Part shown: one piece after another, positions 12,441-24,700 of the stretch | Layout: every line of letters begins with the position of its first letter | Position numbering within the stretch: the first letter of the stretch is position 1 | From: Zonotrichia leucophrys gambelii | Lineage: Eukaryota > Chordata > Aves > Passeriformes > Passerellidae | DNA: 64,000 bases | Reading direction: 5' to 3' | Assembly: GCF_028769735.1 (NCBI RefSeq) | Contig: NC_088173.1 | Coordinates: 68,322,463 to 68,386,462 of the forward strand | Notes under the pieces: generated by a model | What the model saw: only the letters and a program-made list of their open reading frames with translations | Told to the model about the DNA's origin: nothing | The model's database searches: none | Made by a program: the position numbers and the translations under genes

Positions 12441-13435
12441 GGACTAAAACTTATAAAAATATGAGATATTGTGACCAATCTTTTGCTTCCATTTTCGAGT
12501 CATCTGAGCAGAGCCACAACTGTGGTTCTGGGACTGCCAGGGTGTGGCCTTTGAAGGCCCAGCAATAAATATCAATAAATATCCACTTTATTGCTTTTAA
12601 CACCCTCTAGCCCTGTGAAAGTGGACTAAAACCTATAAAAATGTGATACAGGGACTCATGACCAAGCCCTCTTTTGCTTCCATCTTGGAGCCATGTGGGC
12701 AGAGCCACGACTGTGGCTCTGGTACTGCTGGGGTGTGGCCTTTGAAGGCCCAGCAATAAATGTCATTAAATATCTATAAATATCCACTTTATTCCTCTTA
12801 ACTCCCTCTAGCCCTATGCAAATGGACTAAAACCTATAAAAATGTGATCCAGGGGCTCATGACTAAACCCCTTTTGCTTACATCTTGGAGCCATCTGGGC
12901 AGAGCAACAACTGTGGCTCTGGTACTGCTGGGGTGTGGCCTTTGAAGGCCCAGCAATAAATGTCATTAAATATCTATAAATATCCACTTTATTCCTCTTA
13001 ACTCCCTCTAGCCCTATGCAAATGGACTAAAACCTATAAAAATGTGATCCAGGGGCTCATGACTAAACCCCTTTTGCTTCCATTTTGGAGCCATCCAGGC
13101 AGAGCCATGACTGTGGCTCTGGTACTGCTGGGGTGTGGCCTTTGAAGGCCCAGCAACAAATATCAATAAATATCAAAAAATATCCACTTTATTCCTCTTA
13201 ACTCCCTCTAGCCCTATGCAAATGGACTAAAACCTATAAAAATGTGATCCAGGGGCTCATGACTAAACCCCTTTTGCTTCCATCTTGGAGCCATCTGGGC
13301 AGAGCAACAACTGTGGCTCTGGTACTGCTGGGTTGTGGCCTTGAAGGCACTTCAATAAATATCAATAAATATCATCAATAAATATCAATAAATATCAAAA
13401 AATATCCACTTATTCCTCTTAACTCCCTCTGTTCC
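12441..13435 (+). repeat. Five tandem ~200-bp units, each with TATA-like box and AATAAA signals
   Basis: Units start at ggactaaaac: 12441, 12623, 12824, 13024 and 13224, giving periods of 182, 201, 200 and 200, with a last unit of about 212. Each carries a TATAAAAAT box about 10 nt in, then a cttccatyttggagccat block, a tggctctggtactgctgg block and an AT-rich end with AATAAA. Units 3, 4 and 5 are nearly identical over long stretches; unit 1 is the most diverged. The last unit's AT-rich end is itself expanded, with four AATAAA motifs in about 45 nt. A TATA box followed within ~120 nt by AATAAA is the layout of an LTR's U3/R core, so the array is probably an amplified LTR segment. This is inferred from layout, not from a database match. 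Confidence 0.85.
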
Positions 13436-15178
13436 AGCCCCTTAAGGCGTCAAAGGGACAGAGAGGAGGGGAAGGTGAGAGAGGGGGCAGGAAGGGGAGG
13501 GAGAACCCGCTGGTGTCACGAGAGAAACACCCAGTGGGTTGTGTTCATCTTCCAAGACTTCACTTCACTTGTTCTACTTCTACTTTATGCCATTCCCACA
13601 CAGAAAAATGATATTCACTGTGAACATAATGAATGCATGTCGAGAGCTAAGTATAAGTAAACATAGAAGGGTTTGGTTTTTTTTTTTTCCTAAAGATACA
13701 GCAAAAATCACACAAACAGTGCAATAACTGGGAAAACAAGAGCTATAAGAGGAAGTTCTAAAATGCAGCTAATCCAAATGTTGCTATTTTTTGCAAAAAT
13801 ATTGGGCGTACAGCACATAAAGAAAGTTCCTCAAATAACTTCAATGCTTTTCTGACAGAATATTCTAAATGGGGAGTGACAAATAAACCACCTTTAAAAT
13901 AGTATTTATCTGGGACAACTGATATTAAGTAGCAGAAAACACAATCTTCCTGTTACCAAATTATGTTACTGCAGCCTAAATTCTTCCCAGAGATGTGACT
14001 GCTGAAGCTACAATGGTTTGTTTTACAATATCTAATCTAAGTGTATAGTTATTAGTTATTTTGTAGGAAATTACAGATGTATGCTGACTCTTCTGTTCAA
14101 TAGCCTGTGATATATAATCCATCTATACATGGTTAAATAAATCACAAAATTCCAACTTCAGTGAAAATATGTAGATATACATGTAAATATGTGGATAAAA
14201 CATATTGTATAGATAGAATACTCGTTGCTAAATAGAGAATTAGTTCAGAGACAGATTTGATATTTTAGTCTTATCCTCCTGCATAAGGCCTAGGAAGATA
14301 AATTCGATGCCATCTTCAGCTGGATTTAGAAGGACTCAAAGAATTGTTCTGGCATAACCCTTAAAGCTTAACTGTGTGTAACAACTTCATATTCTTCACT
14401 TTGGCAAAAGTTACTTCTGCTTGCATGGATTTAGTGACACAGCAAAATGTCACTGCTGCTTCTGCTTGTGTAAAGATCCAGCATCTCAGGGAGAAAATGT
14501 GGCTGTGCTGGAGTCAGAATGAATTTTGCAGTATTTAAGCATTATTCCTTGCATTTTCAAGTTTGGGCTGAAGACAAATGGCTGAGGCTTCTGACTAAGC
14601 CCTGGCTCGAGGGAAAAGAGAAAGAAGCATTGATAGAATTTGCAAATCCTTCAGAACATTATACCTTAGGCAGAGAAAGGAGTGGGTCCATTGGTAAAAA
14701 GATTCATTTTAGGAAACAGGTTTAAGCTCATTGAAGCACACTGGAATTTTTCTAATGATTTATTTTAATGGTTTAAAATTGTTTAAATGGCTTAAAATGA
14801 TTTCTCTTATATAAGTTTTGGGTTCAATGGTATGATCTTAAAAAGTTCCTGACTATGTTTGACCCCAGAGGTGTGAAAAGATACATCACATTTCTCAAAC
14901 AATTTCACTAAGGAAAAAACTGTGCACATCAGAAAGGCCAAAACATTTTTGTTTGACATACTCAGAGCAAACTTCCTCACTTTTGCATGGTGAGATGATA
15001 TCCCTTTCCACTACACCCACAATCAGCATGAATCAGTTTAAAAGAGGCTACACACACAACCAGATTTTTCGAGAGGGTCAACTGAAAGGGGAACAGTTTG
15101 GGTTTTTTGCACAATGCATAAGCTGCATATTCAGCTGACACTGAGCAGCACGTTCAGCAGGAGAAAGAAGTTGAAAAT
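13436..15178. other. Unique intergenic DNA, nothing recognised
   Basis: It begins with a G/A-rich stretch (about 13450-13505) that follows the tandem array, then turns into ordinary AT-rich unique sequence. No exon or RNA gene is recognised. Confidence 0.55.
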
Positions 15179-15991
<813 letters not shown>

Positions 15992-16597
15992 CTTTCTTAT
16001 CAAGTTCCTTCCAGATCATTCCTGAAGTACACTGAAGCTTTCACTGCCATTGTCTATACAGTACTTGCCTGCTTTGTCATTAAAGGGTGAATCAATCATC
16101 ACAGATCCTGAATTCACTGAAAAAATATTGGTTAGTGGAGCTGTGCCAGCTCAGGGAAAAATGGCCCATTGACTTCTCTCTCTCAGTGACAAAGGGAAAT
16201 GTTCTTTCAGTAAAAGGCAGAATTGATGGCCTTTTCTTGTTGATTATGAAGGTCAAAAGGCTGAAGGAAAAGTACAGCAACTGGACAGAGAAAAACTATC
16301 TAGGCTGAAGAGCCCATGAACTGCCAGTGGCACGAGATGTTTTGTTTTGTTTGCACTGACACCCTCAGTGAGGTTCACTGACCACCCCTCCAGCCTTATT
16401 CACCCCATACCCATAAAAATGTAACAATGGTGCTCACTCACCTCTTGCTACAAATACAATTCTAAGTTTGAGAGCCTCATTCTGATCTTTCAGATCAATA
16501 AAACACCCACAGCTCATTTCCATACACCAGGGCAGAGGTGCAGGGGCAGGAGGCATTTCCCAGTCTGACAAGCTGGGATTTACTGCTGTGGTGGGTA
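15992..16597. other. Intergenic DNA with a possible old LTR core
   Basis: Mostly unique. At about 16385-16510 a cataaaaatgtaac box is followed about 75 nt later by aataaaac, and the ctccagcctta and gtgctcact blocks loosely resemble the tandem units at 12.4-13.4 kb. This may be a diverged relative, but the resemblance is weak. Confidence 0.3.
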
Positions 16598-16683
16598 TGT
16601 AGAGTCACAAAATGGTTTGGGTTGGAAGGGACCCAAACCCCCCTTGTCCCACCCTCTGCCATGGGCAGGGACACCTTCCACTA
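16598..16683 (-). mobile_element. CR1 LINE fragment, 3' part, interrupted by an insertion
   Basis: Reverse complement of the CR1 3' end: gagtcacaaaatgg, then tttgggttggaagggaccc, through gggcagggacaccttccac. The copy stops abruptly at about 16683 and resumes at about 16891. Confidence 0.9.
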
Positions 16684-16890
16684 TCTGTGTGCTGTAACTA
16701 CAAAGATACAGGCACAGACCGAAATTCTATTCATCCTCTAGTTTAGGTCACCCAGACCAACGAATATAAATCACATGGCACAAACTCTGCTGGCCTGTTT
16801 ATCTAGGAAGCAGAACTTACAATTTCTGGCCCAAAGAAGAAGACAAGAAATATAAAAAATATTTACATGATGAAAAAACCCACAGCAAAA
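16684..16890 (+). repeat. Unclassified ~205-bp interspersed repeat, copy 1, inserted in a CR1
   Basis: It starts tgtgtgctgtaactacaaag and ends with A-rich ccacagcaaaaaa. Nearly the same sequence occurs at 19958-20174. It splits a CR1: compared with the CR1s at 18.6 and 33.2 kb the sequence reads ...ttccactatc before and ccaggtagctcc after, which rejoin with no duplicated bases. The family is not recognised. The oligo-A-rich right end suggests a plus-strand retroposon, but the apparent lack of a target duplication argues for caution. Confidence 0.8.
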
Positions 16891-17090
16891 AACCAGGTAG
16901 CTCCAAACCCTGTCCATCCTGGCCTTGGGCACTTCCAGGGATCCAGGGGCAGCCACAGTTTCTCTGGGCACCCTGTGCCAGGGCCTCCCCACCCTCACAG
17001 GGAACAATTCCTTCCTTACATCCAATCTAAATCTACTCTCCTTTTCTTAAAACCCTTGCCTCTTGCCCTCTCACATACCCATGAACTGCA
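16891..17090 (-). mobile_element. CR1 LINE fragment, continuation after the insertion
   Basis: This continues the CR1 begun at 16598: gctccaaaccctgtcc, ctggccttgggcacttccag, gccacagtttctctgggca, then the more 5' block with ttccttacatccaatctaaa. Homology fades near 17090. Confidence 0.85.
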
Positions 17091-18524
17091 CATTGTCCTC
17101 TTGGTACACTGAGATAATTTAATTGGGCCTCCCTGTTCCCCACTGAAGCAGGCAGCACATCTCACTGAGCAGCAGCACGCACATGCTGGTAGCCCATCTA
17201 AGACTTTATATTTTTAAATATATGTTGTAGAGCTTTTATCAGTTGTTTCCTTTCACATCCAGCTGCTTGATCTCTGTCCAGTGCTAGTCCTGTGCAGAAA
17301 GCCCTGTTCCATCCCAGCCAGGCTTCCTGGGAGCACAGAAACCAATCTTCTTAGGCAAATCAGTTTATGTGCAACTCTAAGCATGTGCTAATTTGAGCTG
17401 ATTTATTGATGCCAGCATCCTGCCCAGTGTGTGTGACAGCAGCTGCTCTGCTTTAAAGGATTCAGGATCTGCCAGTGGGGGTAAACCACTCTGCATCCTG
17501 ACATCCCTTCCCTTTTCCAGGCTTTTCTTCTGCGCCAGTTCTTGGGCTCCCTCATCTCAGCAACCACAACTGTGTCTGGCCTGGAGCTGATTCCCCTGGG
17601 GGAGCTTGGAAATTCTGCTGGCTTGGAAATCCTCATCTCCCACCCCCTAACGCCCACACAGGGTCAGGCACAACTGAGCCCCTCATGTCTGAACAACTTT
17701 TCTATTCAATTTCCTCCCCTTGGGAGTTCACAGCTTGACTAAGAGCTTATCTTTCATCTGGATGAAAAGAATTCCATCTGAATTTAGCAGCTTTTCTTAC
17801 ATCCAGCTTGTACTAGGGGGTTTGATCCAAAAACCTATGGCAGCTTTTCCAGTTTTCTCAAAGTGATTTGGATTGGGCTTTTAGCAACAGGATTCTCTTC
17901 TGATGAACATAATTTTCCCACAGAGGCTGATAAGGTGCACGCAGCCAAATCCTCCCAGGCTGTCCCTGCCACTCACAAGTTAAGCTAGGTGGCCCTGTGA
18001 GTACATCTAAGAGAATGACAAGTGTGATGCATCATTTCTTACAAGTGCTGTGATACTGCAACCTACAGAAGGGTTATTTGATTCACCCCAGGTAAAAAAA
18101 CCCAGTCACTGATTGTGTGTTCTGATTTGGTGTGTTCTGACCCAGTAATTTCTTTCAGTAACCTCTTGATTCCACTAGTCTGCAGGAATCCCTAAGTAGA
18201 AACCAAGGATTCATTCAGCTCATGCCATTCAGCCTTATTGCAAAATCCATCAGTATTTATGAGTATTGTCCTGGAGATAAAGAGTCTCTGAAAGTTACTG
18301 CATGCTAAACAGGTAAGCCTTGATTCAAAGACACTTTTTAAAGAGAGCTTACACATTCATACACTTTCCTTACACCAAAATACTTCAGGAAAATCAGTTG
18401 GCTGCTGGTTTTCTTGGCACATGAAGCCATAGAGAGAAAAGCACATTAAACTTTCTATTCATGCACAGGATGGCTTCCAGCCTTAACATTTGGATGCTGC
18501 AGCCCACAGCTCTGCACCATGGAA
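17091..18524. other. Unique intergenic DNA, nothing recognised
   Basis: 1.4 kb, somewhat richer in G+C around 17400-17700, with no exon, repeat end or RNA gene that I can support. Confidence 0.55.
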
Positions 18525-18750
18525 TAATCACAGAATGGTTTGGGTTGGAAGGGACCTAAAAGCTCACCCAGTTCCACCCCCTGCCATGGCAAGGACACCT
18601 TCCACCATCCCAGGGTGCTCCAAGCCCTGTCCAACTTGGCCTTGGACATTCCAGGGATCCAGGGACAGCGACAGCTGCTCTGGGCACCTGTGCCAGGGCT
18701 GAGCAACCTGACAGTAAAGATTTCTTCCCAATCTACCTTCTTGCATTTTA
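18525..18750 (-). mobile_element. CR1 LINE 3' fragment, left half of a head-to-head pair
   Basis: Reverse complement of the CR1 3' end: aatcacagaatggtttggg, then gttggaagggacctaaaagc, through ccagggatccagggacagc and the caatctaccttcttgc block. About 220 bp. It faces the CR1 at 18772-19145 with the two 5' ends about 20 bp apart. Confidence 0.92.
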
Positions 18751-18771
18751 AGCTGAAACCTTATGTAGGAA

Positions 18772-19145
18772 CCCCTGAGGGAGCTGGGGGTGCTCAGCCT
18801 GGAGAAAAGGAGACTCAGGGCTGCCCCCATCGCTCTGCACAGCTCCTGAAAGGTGCCTGTGCTCAGCTGGGGCTGGGCTCTGTCTGCAGCAGCACTGACA
18901 CACCCAGAGCACACAGCCTCGAGCTGCACCAAGGGAAATACAGGTTGGATATCAGGGAAAAGTTTTTCAGAGAAAGGTGATAAAGTTCTGGAATGTTCTG
19001 CCTGGGGAGGTGGTGGAGTCCCCATCCCTGGGTGTGTTTAACAAAGCCTGGATGTGGCACTGGGTGCCAGGGCTGAGTTGAGCTGTTGGGGCTGGGTTGG
19101 ACTCGATGAGCTTGAAGGTCTCTTCCAACCAGCTCATTCTGTGAA
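18772..19145 (+). mobile_element. CR1 LINE 3' fragment, right half of a head-to-head pair
   Basis: Plus-strand CR1: gagggagctgggggtgctca, gttggatatcagggaaaag, gggaggtggtggagtcccc, ending gaaggtctcttccaaccagc. This is about 375 bp of the end of ORF2 and the 3' UTR. The recognisable peptide block at the ORF2 end is present only in broken form. It is a different subfamily from its left neighbour. Confidence 0.93.
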
Positions 19146-19957
19146 TTCTTTGAATCAATGACTTCTGTACTCAGTCAATTTATGAAAGATTATGATACCC
19201 ATTAGAATAAAAGGAACAACACAAACATAAGTTATTTTTAAAGAAGAAATTATTTTTCTTTCAAATTAATTCTGCTTATTTCTTAAAACAAAAAATTAAA
19301 ACCAATGAGAACAATATTAGATTATTCAGCAACAGGATTAGTTGATCTAGATTATAGATGTTCAGTCCTTTGAATGGTACACATTTCCCTTGGGTTTACT
19401 TTCTTCTGTATTTCCTTCATAACTGAAATCTACCTTGGAAGAGACCCTGGCCCTAGAGAACACTTGGCAATGTGCTTGGTGGGAAAGTGTAATATATCAA
19501 ATATTAGTAAGTAATGACATTAATTCCTTCAACAAGTTGAAAAGGGGAATCCAAATCAAAGAGCAACCTTGGCTTCTTCCAAGAGGAGGAGAGCTGAGTG
19601 TGCTGAGGACATCTGAAAATCAATCCTGCCATATCCAAATCCACAGAGCTCACCATCAAATCATACTTCCCATTGCATGGCACCTTCAGGCTCCCGGGAT
19701 TCTTTATGGAATCAAAGGAATTCTGACCAGATCTTTGTGGGTGTCTGTCCAGTGGGGCACAGCTGAAGAGATTTGTCAGGAGTATCTGCATCTTGCTGTA
19801 TGACAGAAGGAGGAACATTAAAGTACCTGACAAACATGGATATCTCCCTGCCTTTTTTCATCTTTCTAGATCCCTGTTTCTATCTCCAGGCACCCAAACC
19901 TGTCAATAATTCAGGTCATATGCATTTGCAAATAGAAAACAACAATAATAGACAATA
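19146..19957. other. Unique intergenic DNA, nothing recognised
   Basis: No gene or repeat is recognised. Open frames of 109-122 codons overlapping on opposite strands at 19435-19833 show no known domain and no splice context. Confidence 0.55.
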
Positions 19958-20174
19958 TCTCTGTGTGCTGTAACTACAAAGACACAGGCACAGACCTAAA
20001 CTCCATTCATCCTCAAGTTTAGGTCACCCAGACCAACCAGAGCATAAATTGCATGGCACAAACCCTGCTGGGCTGTTTATCTGGGAAGCAGAACTTACAG
20101 TTTCTGGCCCAAAGAAGAAGACAAAAAAAAGATATAAAATATTTACATGATTAAAAAACCACAGCAAAAAACCC
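19958..20174 (+). repeat. Unclassified ~210-bp interspersed repeat, copy 2
   Basis: Same sequence as 16684-16890: ctgtgtgctgtaactacaaa, cacaggcacagacc, agtttaggtcacccagacca, ctgtttatctgggaagcag, tttctggcccaaagaagaag, ending ccacagcaaaaaacc. The two copies look roughly 90 percent alike by eye. This one lies in unique DNA. Confidence 0.8.
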
Positions 20175-21624
20175 CAAAGCAAAGCAAACCAAACTTCAAA
20201 AGTGTCTTCAAAGTAGATGAAAACATTGTCAATTTACAATTATATAATATGTCATGCAAAATGCAAATAATGCTGAAGAAAAACTGCTTTGGCACGAGTC
20301 ATTAAAGAGCCACAGCCTCATGAACCAGAGCCAGGGCTCTTCTTGCAGGCAAGAACAATTTCAGATTTTCCTGGCCATCCTTTTTCCAAAACAAATAGCT
20401 GTGAAATTCCTATTTCCATGACTTCAGATACTGTTGGATCTATATTAACAGTAAAAAGTCATTTTTATATTTTCTTTTACAGAGGCTGGACCATATGAAA
20501 ATCCCTTAAAAAAAACAAACTACAAAGTGTGGATTCCATCTTGCCAATAGATCAGCTGGTAGAGCTCTTCCAACCTGAGTAAGTATGTAAGAGCTAAGCC
20601 ATGCCAAGTAGTGGCTGGCACAGTTTTCTACCCTCCAGAGCAGGAATTAAACAGGGACCAAGTTTTTGAACTATTCAAGTTTCCAGTTTTGCTGCAACTC
20701 TGCTTGCTGGGCAGACAAACTTTGCTTGGCCCCTCAAAAATATTTAAAACCACTTCCATCAACTGTCCCCATGGTTTGATTAGTGGTATTTAAAGGGTCT
20801 TTTGTAAAGATTAGTGCTATTTAAAGGTCTTTTACAAACTTAAAAAAATATATATCTTCTTGTCAAATTGAGATGAAAATCATACAAACCCATCAGTTTT
20901 ATTGCACATTCCCAATACTCTGTGACCTTGCACTGTGAAGAATACAGACAGCTCTGTGTGCTAGGCTGGTAAATAATAGCTCTGAAAACTGAAAAATCAG
21001 TCTTAGGAAAGCTCAAGTCTGATCTTAAAAAAGGAAACCCTCATCTACACTTGAATCTACATTCAGAGGGTGAGACATTCCCCAAATGTTGAGATGTCGA
21101 CACCAAATACCCCAAGTTTCGCACTAAAATGTTGACAAACTCAGCTAAAATCATGGCAGAGAAGGAAGAGTTAAGTGCAGCTCAATAAATATCATTATCC
21201 CCAGCAGGAGGAAAGTAGGGCCAAGCATCACCTTGCCCAACAGCAGCTCCTGATCCCAGAATGGCTCAATTTCAGTCAGAGCTGCTGGTGACGCAAATTA
21301 ATAAGGAGATGAATGAGTTGGCTGCTGTTAAAGGGTTGGCTTGTTTGTCAGCATGAATGCCTCGTAAGATTAAAAGATCTCATCCCCACTAAAGGCAGGA
21401 ACTTTGTTATTATGAGTTACAGAAAGCACATGAGATCCCTTTCATTTTAATATAATACTCTGTTAATTCAAAATGAAGGATTTGGTTGATACACACACAG
21501 TTCAGCTTTTGATGTGCTGCTGAACATTATCTTCTGCTGTTGCTCATTTCTTCTTTTGTTGTGAAAATAATAAATCCTGTATATCTGCTCAACCCTGCTC
21601 ATCTTTATAGTCTTCTCTTTTCTG
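20175..21624. other. Unique intergenic DNA, nothing recognised
   Basis: 1.45 kb of AT-rich sequence with no exon, RNA gene or transposon end recognised. Confidence 0.6.
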
Positions 21625-21792
21625 TTTTATTTTTTGTTGTTTTTGTTTGGTTGGTTTTTGGGTTTGGTTTTGTGTTTTTTTTTTTTTTTTCTTTTTGTTG
21701 TTTTGGGGGGTTTTTGGTTGGTTTTGGTTTGGTTTTGGAGGGGTATTCTATTTATTTGGGGTTTTGTTTGTTTGGTTTTGTTTTTTTTTAAT
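21625..21792. repeat. T/G low-complexity tract
   Basis: About 170 nt of T with G clusters (GGTT, GGGGGG, TTTTGG). The complementary strand resembles the A/C tracts at 0.75 and 34 kb. Open frames across it rich in Phe, Trp, Gly and Val are artefacts. Confidence 0.9.
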
Positions 21793-24700
21793 TCTATCAC
21801 ACGTATTTATAGTGAATATTAAAAAAAAAATCATACTCCCTCTGCCCAAAGCTTTCATTTGGTCTCATGACTCTGTTTCCTGTCTTGAATTAACATCAAA
21901 CAGTTTGTGAAGACAGTGGCTCATCAAAATCACTTGGAGTAATTTCAATTTCACACTGATCACACAGATCTGAAACCTCTCCAAGCAGAGATTTTCATCA
22001 TAACAGAAAATTTGGGCTCCTGTTGGGGTTGTTGAGATTTCAGCTCTGTCTCTTGTTAGTTCTTGGAATAGATGTGTCATGGGAGCTTACCTACAAAATT
22101 GAATTGATTGCAACAACGATTCAGGATTAAACAAGATTATTGCATTTCCTTCCAAGTAGCTTTTTTTTCCCTTTTTTCCATTTTTATTTTTTTTCCCTCT
22201 CTTCTCTTGTACTTTGAACAGTATAAAATCAGTTCCTGGTTTTTTTCCACCTTCCCACTGCCTCTTTTGCCCTTTCCTGATGTTGCTTTTCTGTTATTAA
22301 TTCTCTTGAAGTGCACCTGGAGTCCTCAATCACGACCATGGGAGTGGTGATGACAGGCAGAGCACAGGTTGTGAAGCATCCCCACAGCTCTCCAATTCAA
22401 AAACAAAGGCACAGAAAATGCAGCAGAGAGACAAAAAGGCATTTCTGGAAATCTGTGAATGTGTCTCAGCTCTTCTGAATATTCTGGTCGTGCTCTGTTC
22501 ATGTTTTTTGTCTGTATTATTGCCCATACACCAATTTGAAAATGTCTTCTGCAGATTGTGAGATCACTGGCAGAGATGAAACCTCGTTCTTTGCATATTT
22601 GGAGCCATTATAGAAATACAAAATGTTAGTTGTACATAAAAAAAAAAATTTTGTGATAAGAAAATATTTACTCCTTTCAACTAATCTGTAAAACATTGCC
22701 AAGCCAATTCAATACATGATTGTGAGGTCATTCTTCCCAGATTTTCTTCATTAGGGAAGAATATTAAATGCTTTAAGTGTTATGTACATAAATTCAACAT
22801 TTTTTCATATTTTCAGAAGTACATTTGGTTAGCCTAAAACTCTTTGGACATGTGTTCAATAAGACACATGTTGCATCCTGTGGTGATGAATGATCTGAAA
22901 AAGACTCTCACCACAGGATGGAATTTTTAAGCAATCTCAATGATGCTTATTCTTAAACAAAAAGAGGCTCCTGGATATCATGCATGAATATTAATTTTTC
23001 TTCTGAATAGACTTATAGGTCTAGCTTATAAGTTAGGTGTAACTTCCATGGCCTGTCCATGGCAGAAGGCAAATCTTGGTGACCTCCAGTGTTCTCTCCC
23101 AGGCTGAGTGACTTGGAGTCTTGGATGCTAAATTTATTCTTCAGCGCCTGCTCTTACTCAGAAAATAAAATTCTCTCCATTTTTTTTTCCTAGCTTAGAA
23201 CTTAATAAAATAATGCACACTGCCAGGATGCAGAATAAATGCCCGATTTTCCCTGAGAGGATTCAAAACCTTCTCTTTCTCCAGGAGAATGCACTGCAAC
23301 ATATTATGAATTTGCCAGGGTAAAATGTGGAAAGGATATCCCTGACCTCTTCCTTTTGGGTTTGTTTCATTTCATATAATGGAATTAAAGATTAGACTGG
23401 AGGGAGAGGGAGGAAGAGAGTGAGGGCGATTTTAAATCTCTAGCCTAGGTGGTTCCTGACTTCATCTGGGAAAGTTCTGATTTGTGTTTTCTGCTCCAAG
23501 GAATGTTACTGTATTTTATACAGTATAGAGATAAAAATAAAGAGAATAAGAAAAATTTATTCTAATTTAAATCTTCAGACTTTTTCTCACACCTCTACTG
23601 TATTTTTTTAAATGAAATATGGCTAAATTCAGCCCCAACTACACTATAAAGCCAAATCTTATCCTTCCTGATATCCCTAATTTAGAATATCTGTCTACAA
23701 ATATTCTGTTACAGCATGTTTTTAGATATGTGCTCTTCTTCTCCTTCATATTACCAGAATAATTTTCCAGCAATAATATCCTTAAGCAGCAACCAATTTT
23801 CAACAAGCATCTCAGCATTATCTGATTTCCTATTGAGAGACTGTTATGGTACTTAATAATGAGGTGAACAGGAATATATTTTAATATATATTTGTTACAT
23901 ATAACATCAAATATTGGCGTTTCTATCCTTTGAAGATTAAAAAAAAAATAGATAAAATCAGGAAGGAGATGCATCAACTCAGGCTGCAGACTGGGAGATA
24001 TTTGTCCTATAAAAAACAGCAGAAAACACACAGGGAGCCAAACGTTGTTTCCAAGGGGGAAAGTAAGCAGCTCTTAAAATGCTGGCACAAAGCTCTCTTC
24101 TTTTTAATTTTCACACTCCTCTCATCTTTTAGAAAATATTGCACTAGGAAATGCTGGACTTACTTAAAAAAACATTGCAGTAGTGCTAATCCTGGCCTCC
24201 TTAGCTGCAGAAAGGCTGGAAAAAGCAAAACTCTTCTCACAAGATGGAACATGCTTTACTCATCTATTTGCTCATCAAGCTTAATTTATCCTTCACTGGA
24301 AGAGTTGATGCAAAGTTCACTTTCATCTCAAAACAATCCTGACAGGCAGGAAAAATCACAATAATTTTTTTTTTAATTCTCCTGCTTCTCATTTAAGATA
24401 AAACATTTTGATGATTTTGTCATCATACTTTAACTCCTTATTTTCATTAAATGTTAGTTCCTCACTTGCCTTTGCATTCCCTAATATTCTCTGTCCTAAA
24501 GCATGCAGATGAGGATTCACATCTTTATAAACCTTCACACCCTAAGCAAGACACCTCAGGGGCCTTTTTATTTTTTCTGTCAAAGGCAAAAATAACTATT
24601 TTAGAGTTTGATCTTCTTGCCCAAAGGTAGCTGCCTGCTTTAGGATGCAACCAGCAGCACCCTACAGTCACTTGCTTTTTTCTTTTACTAAAAGAAGAGC

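Noticed and set aside
16684..16890. Helitron explanation for the repeat inserted in CR1 without target duplication
   Set aside because: The left end could be read as A|TC, but the right end lacks the CTRR terminus and hairpin.
23639..24364. Overlapping 130- and 144-codon frames on opposite strands
   Set aside because: No known protein features; ordinary AT-rich sequence.
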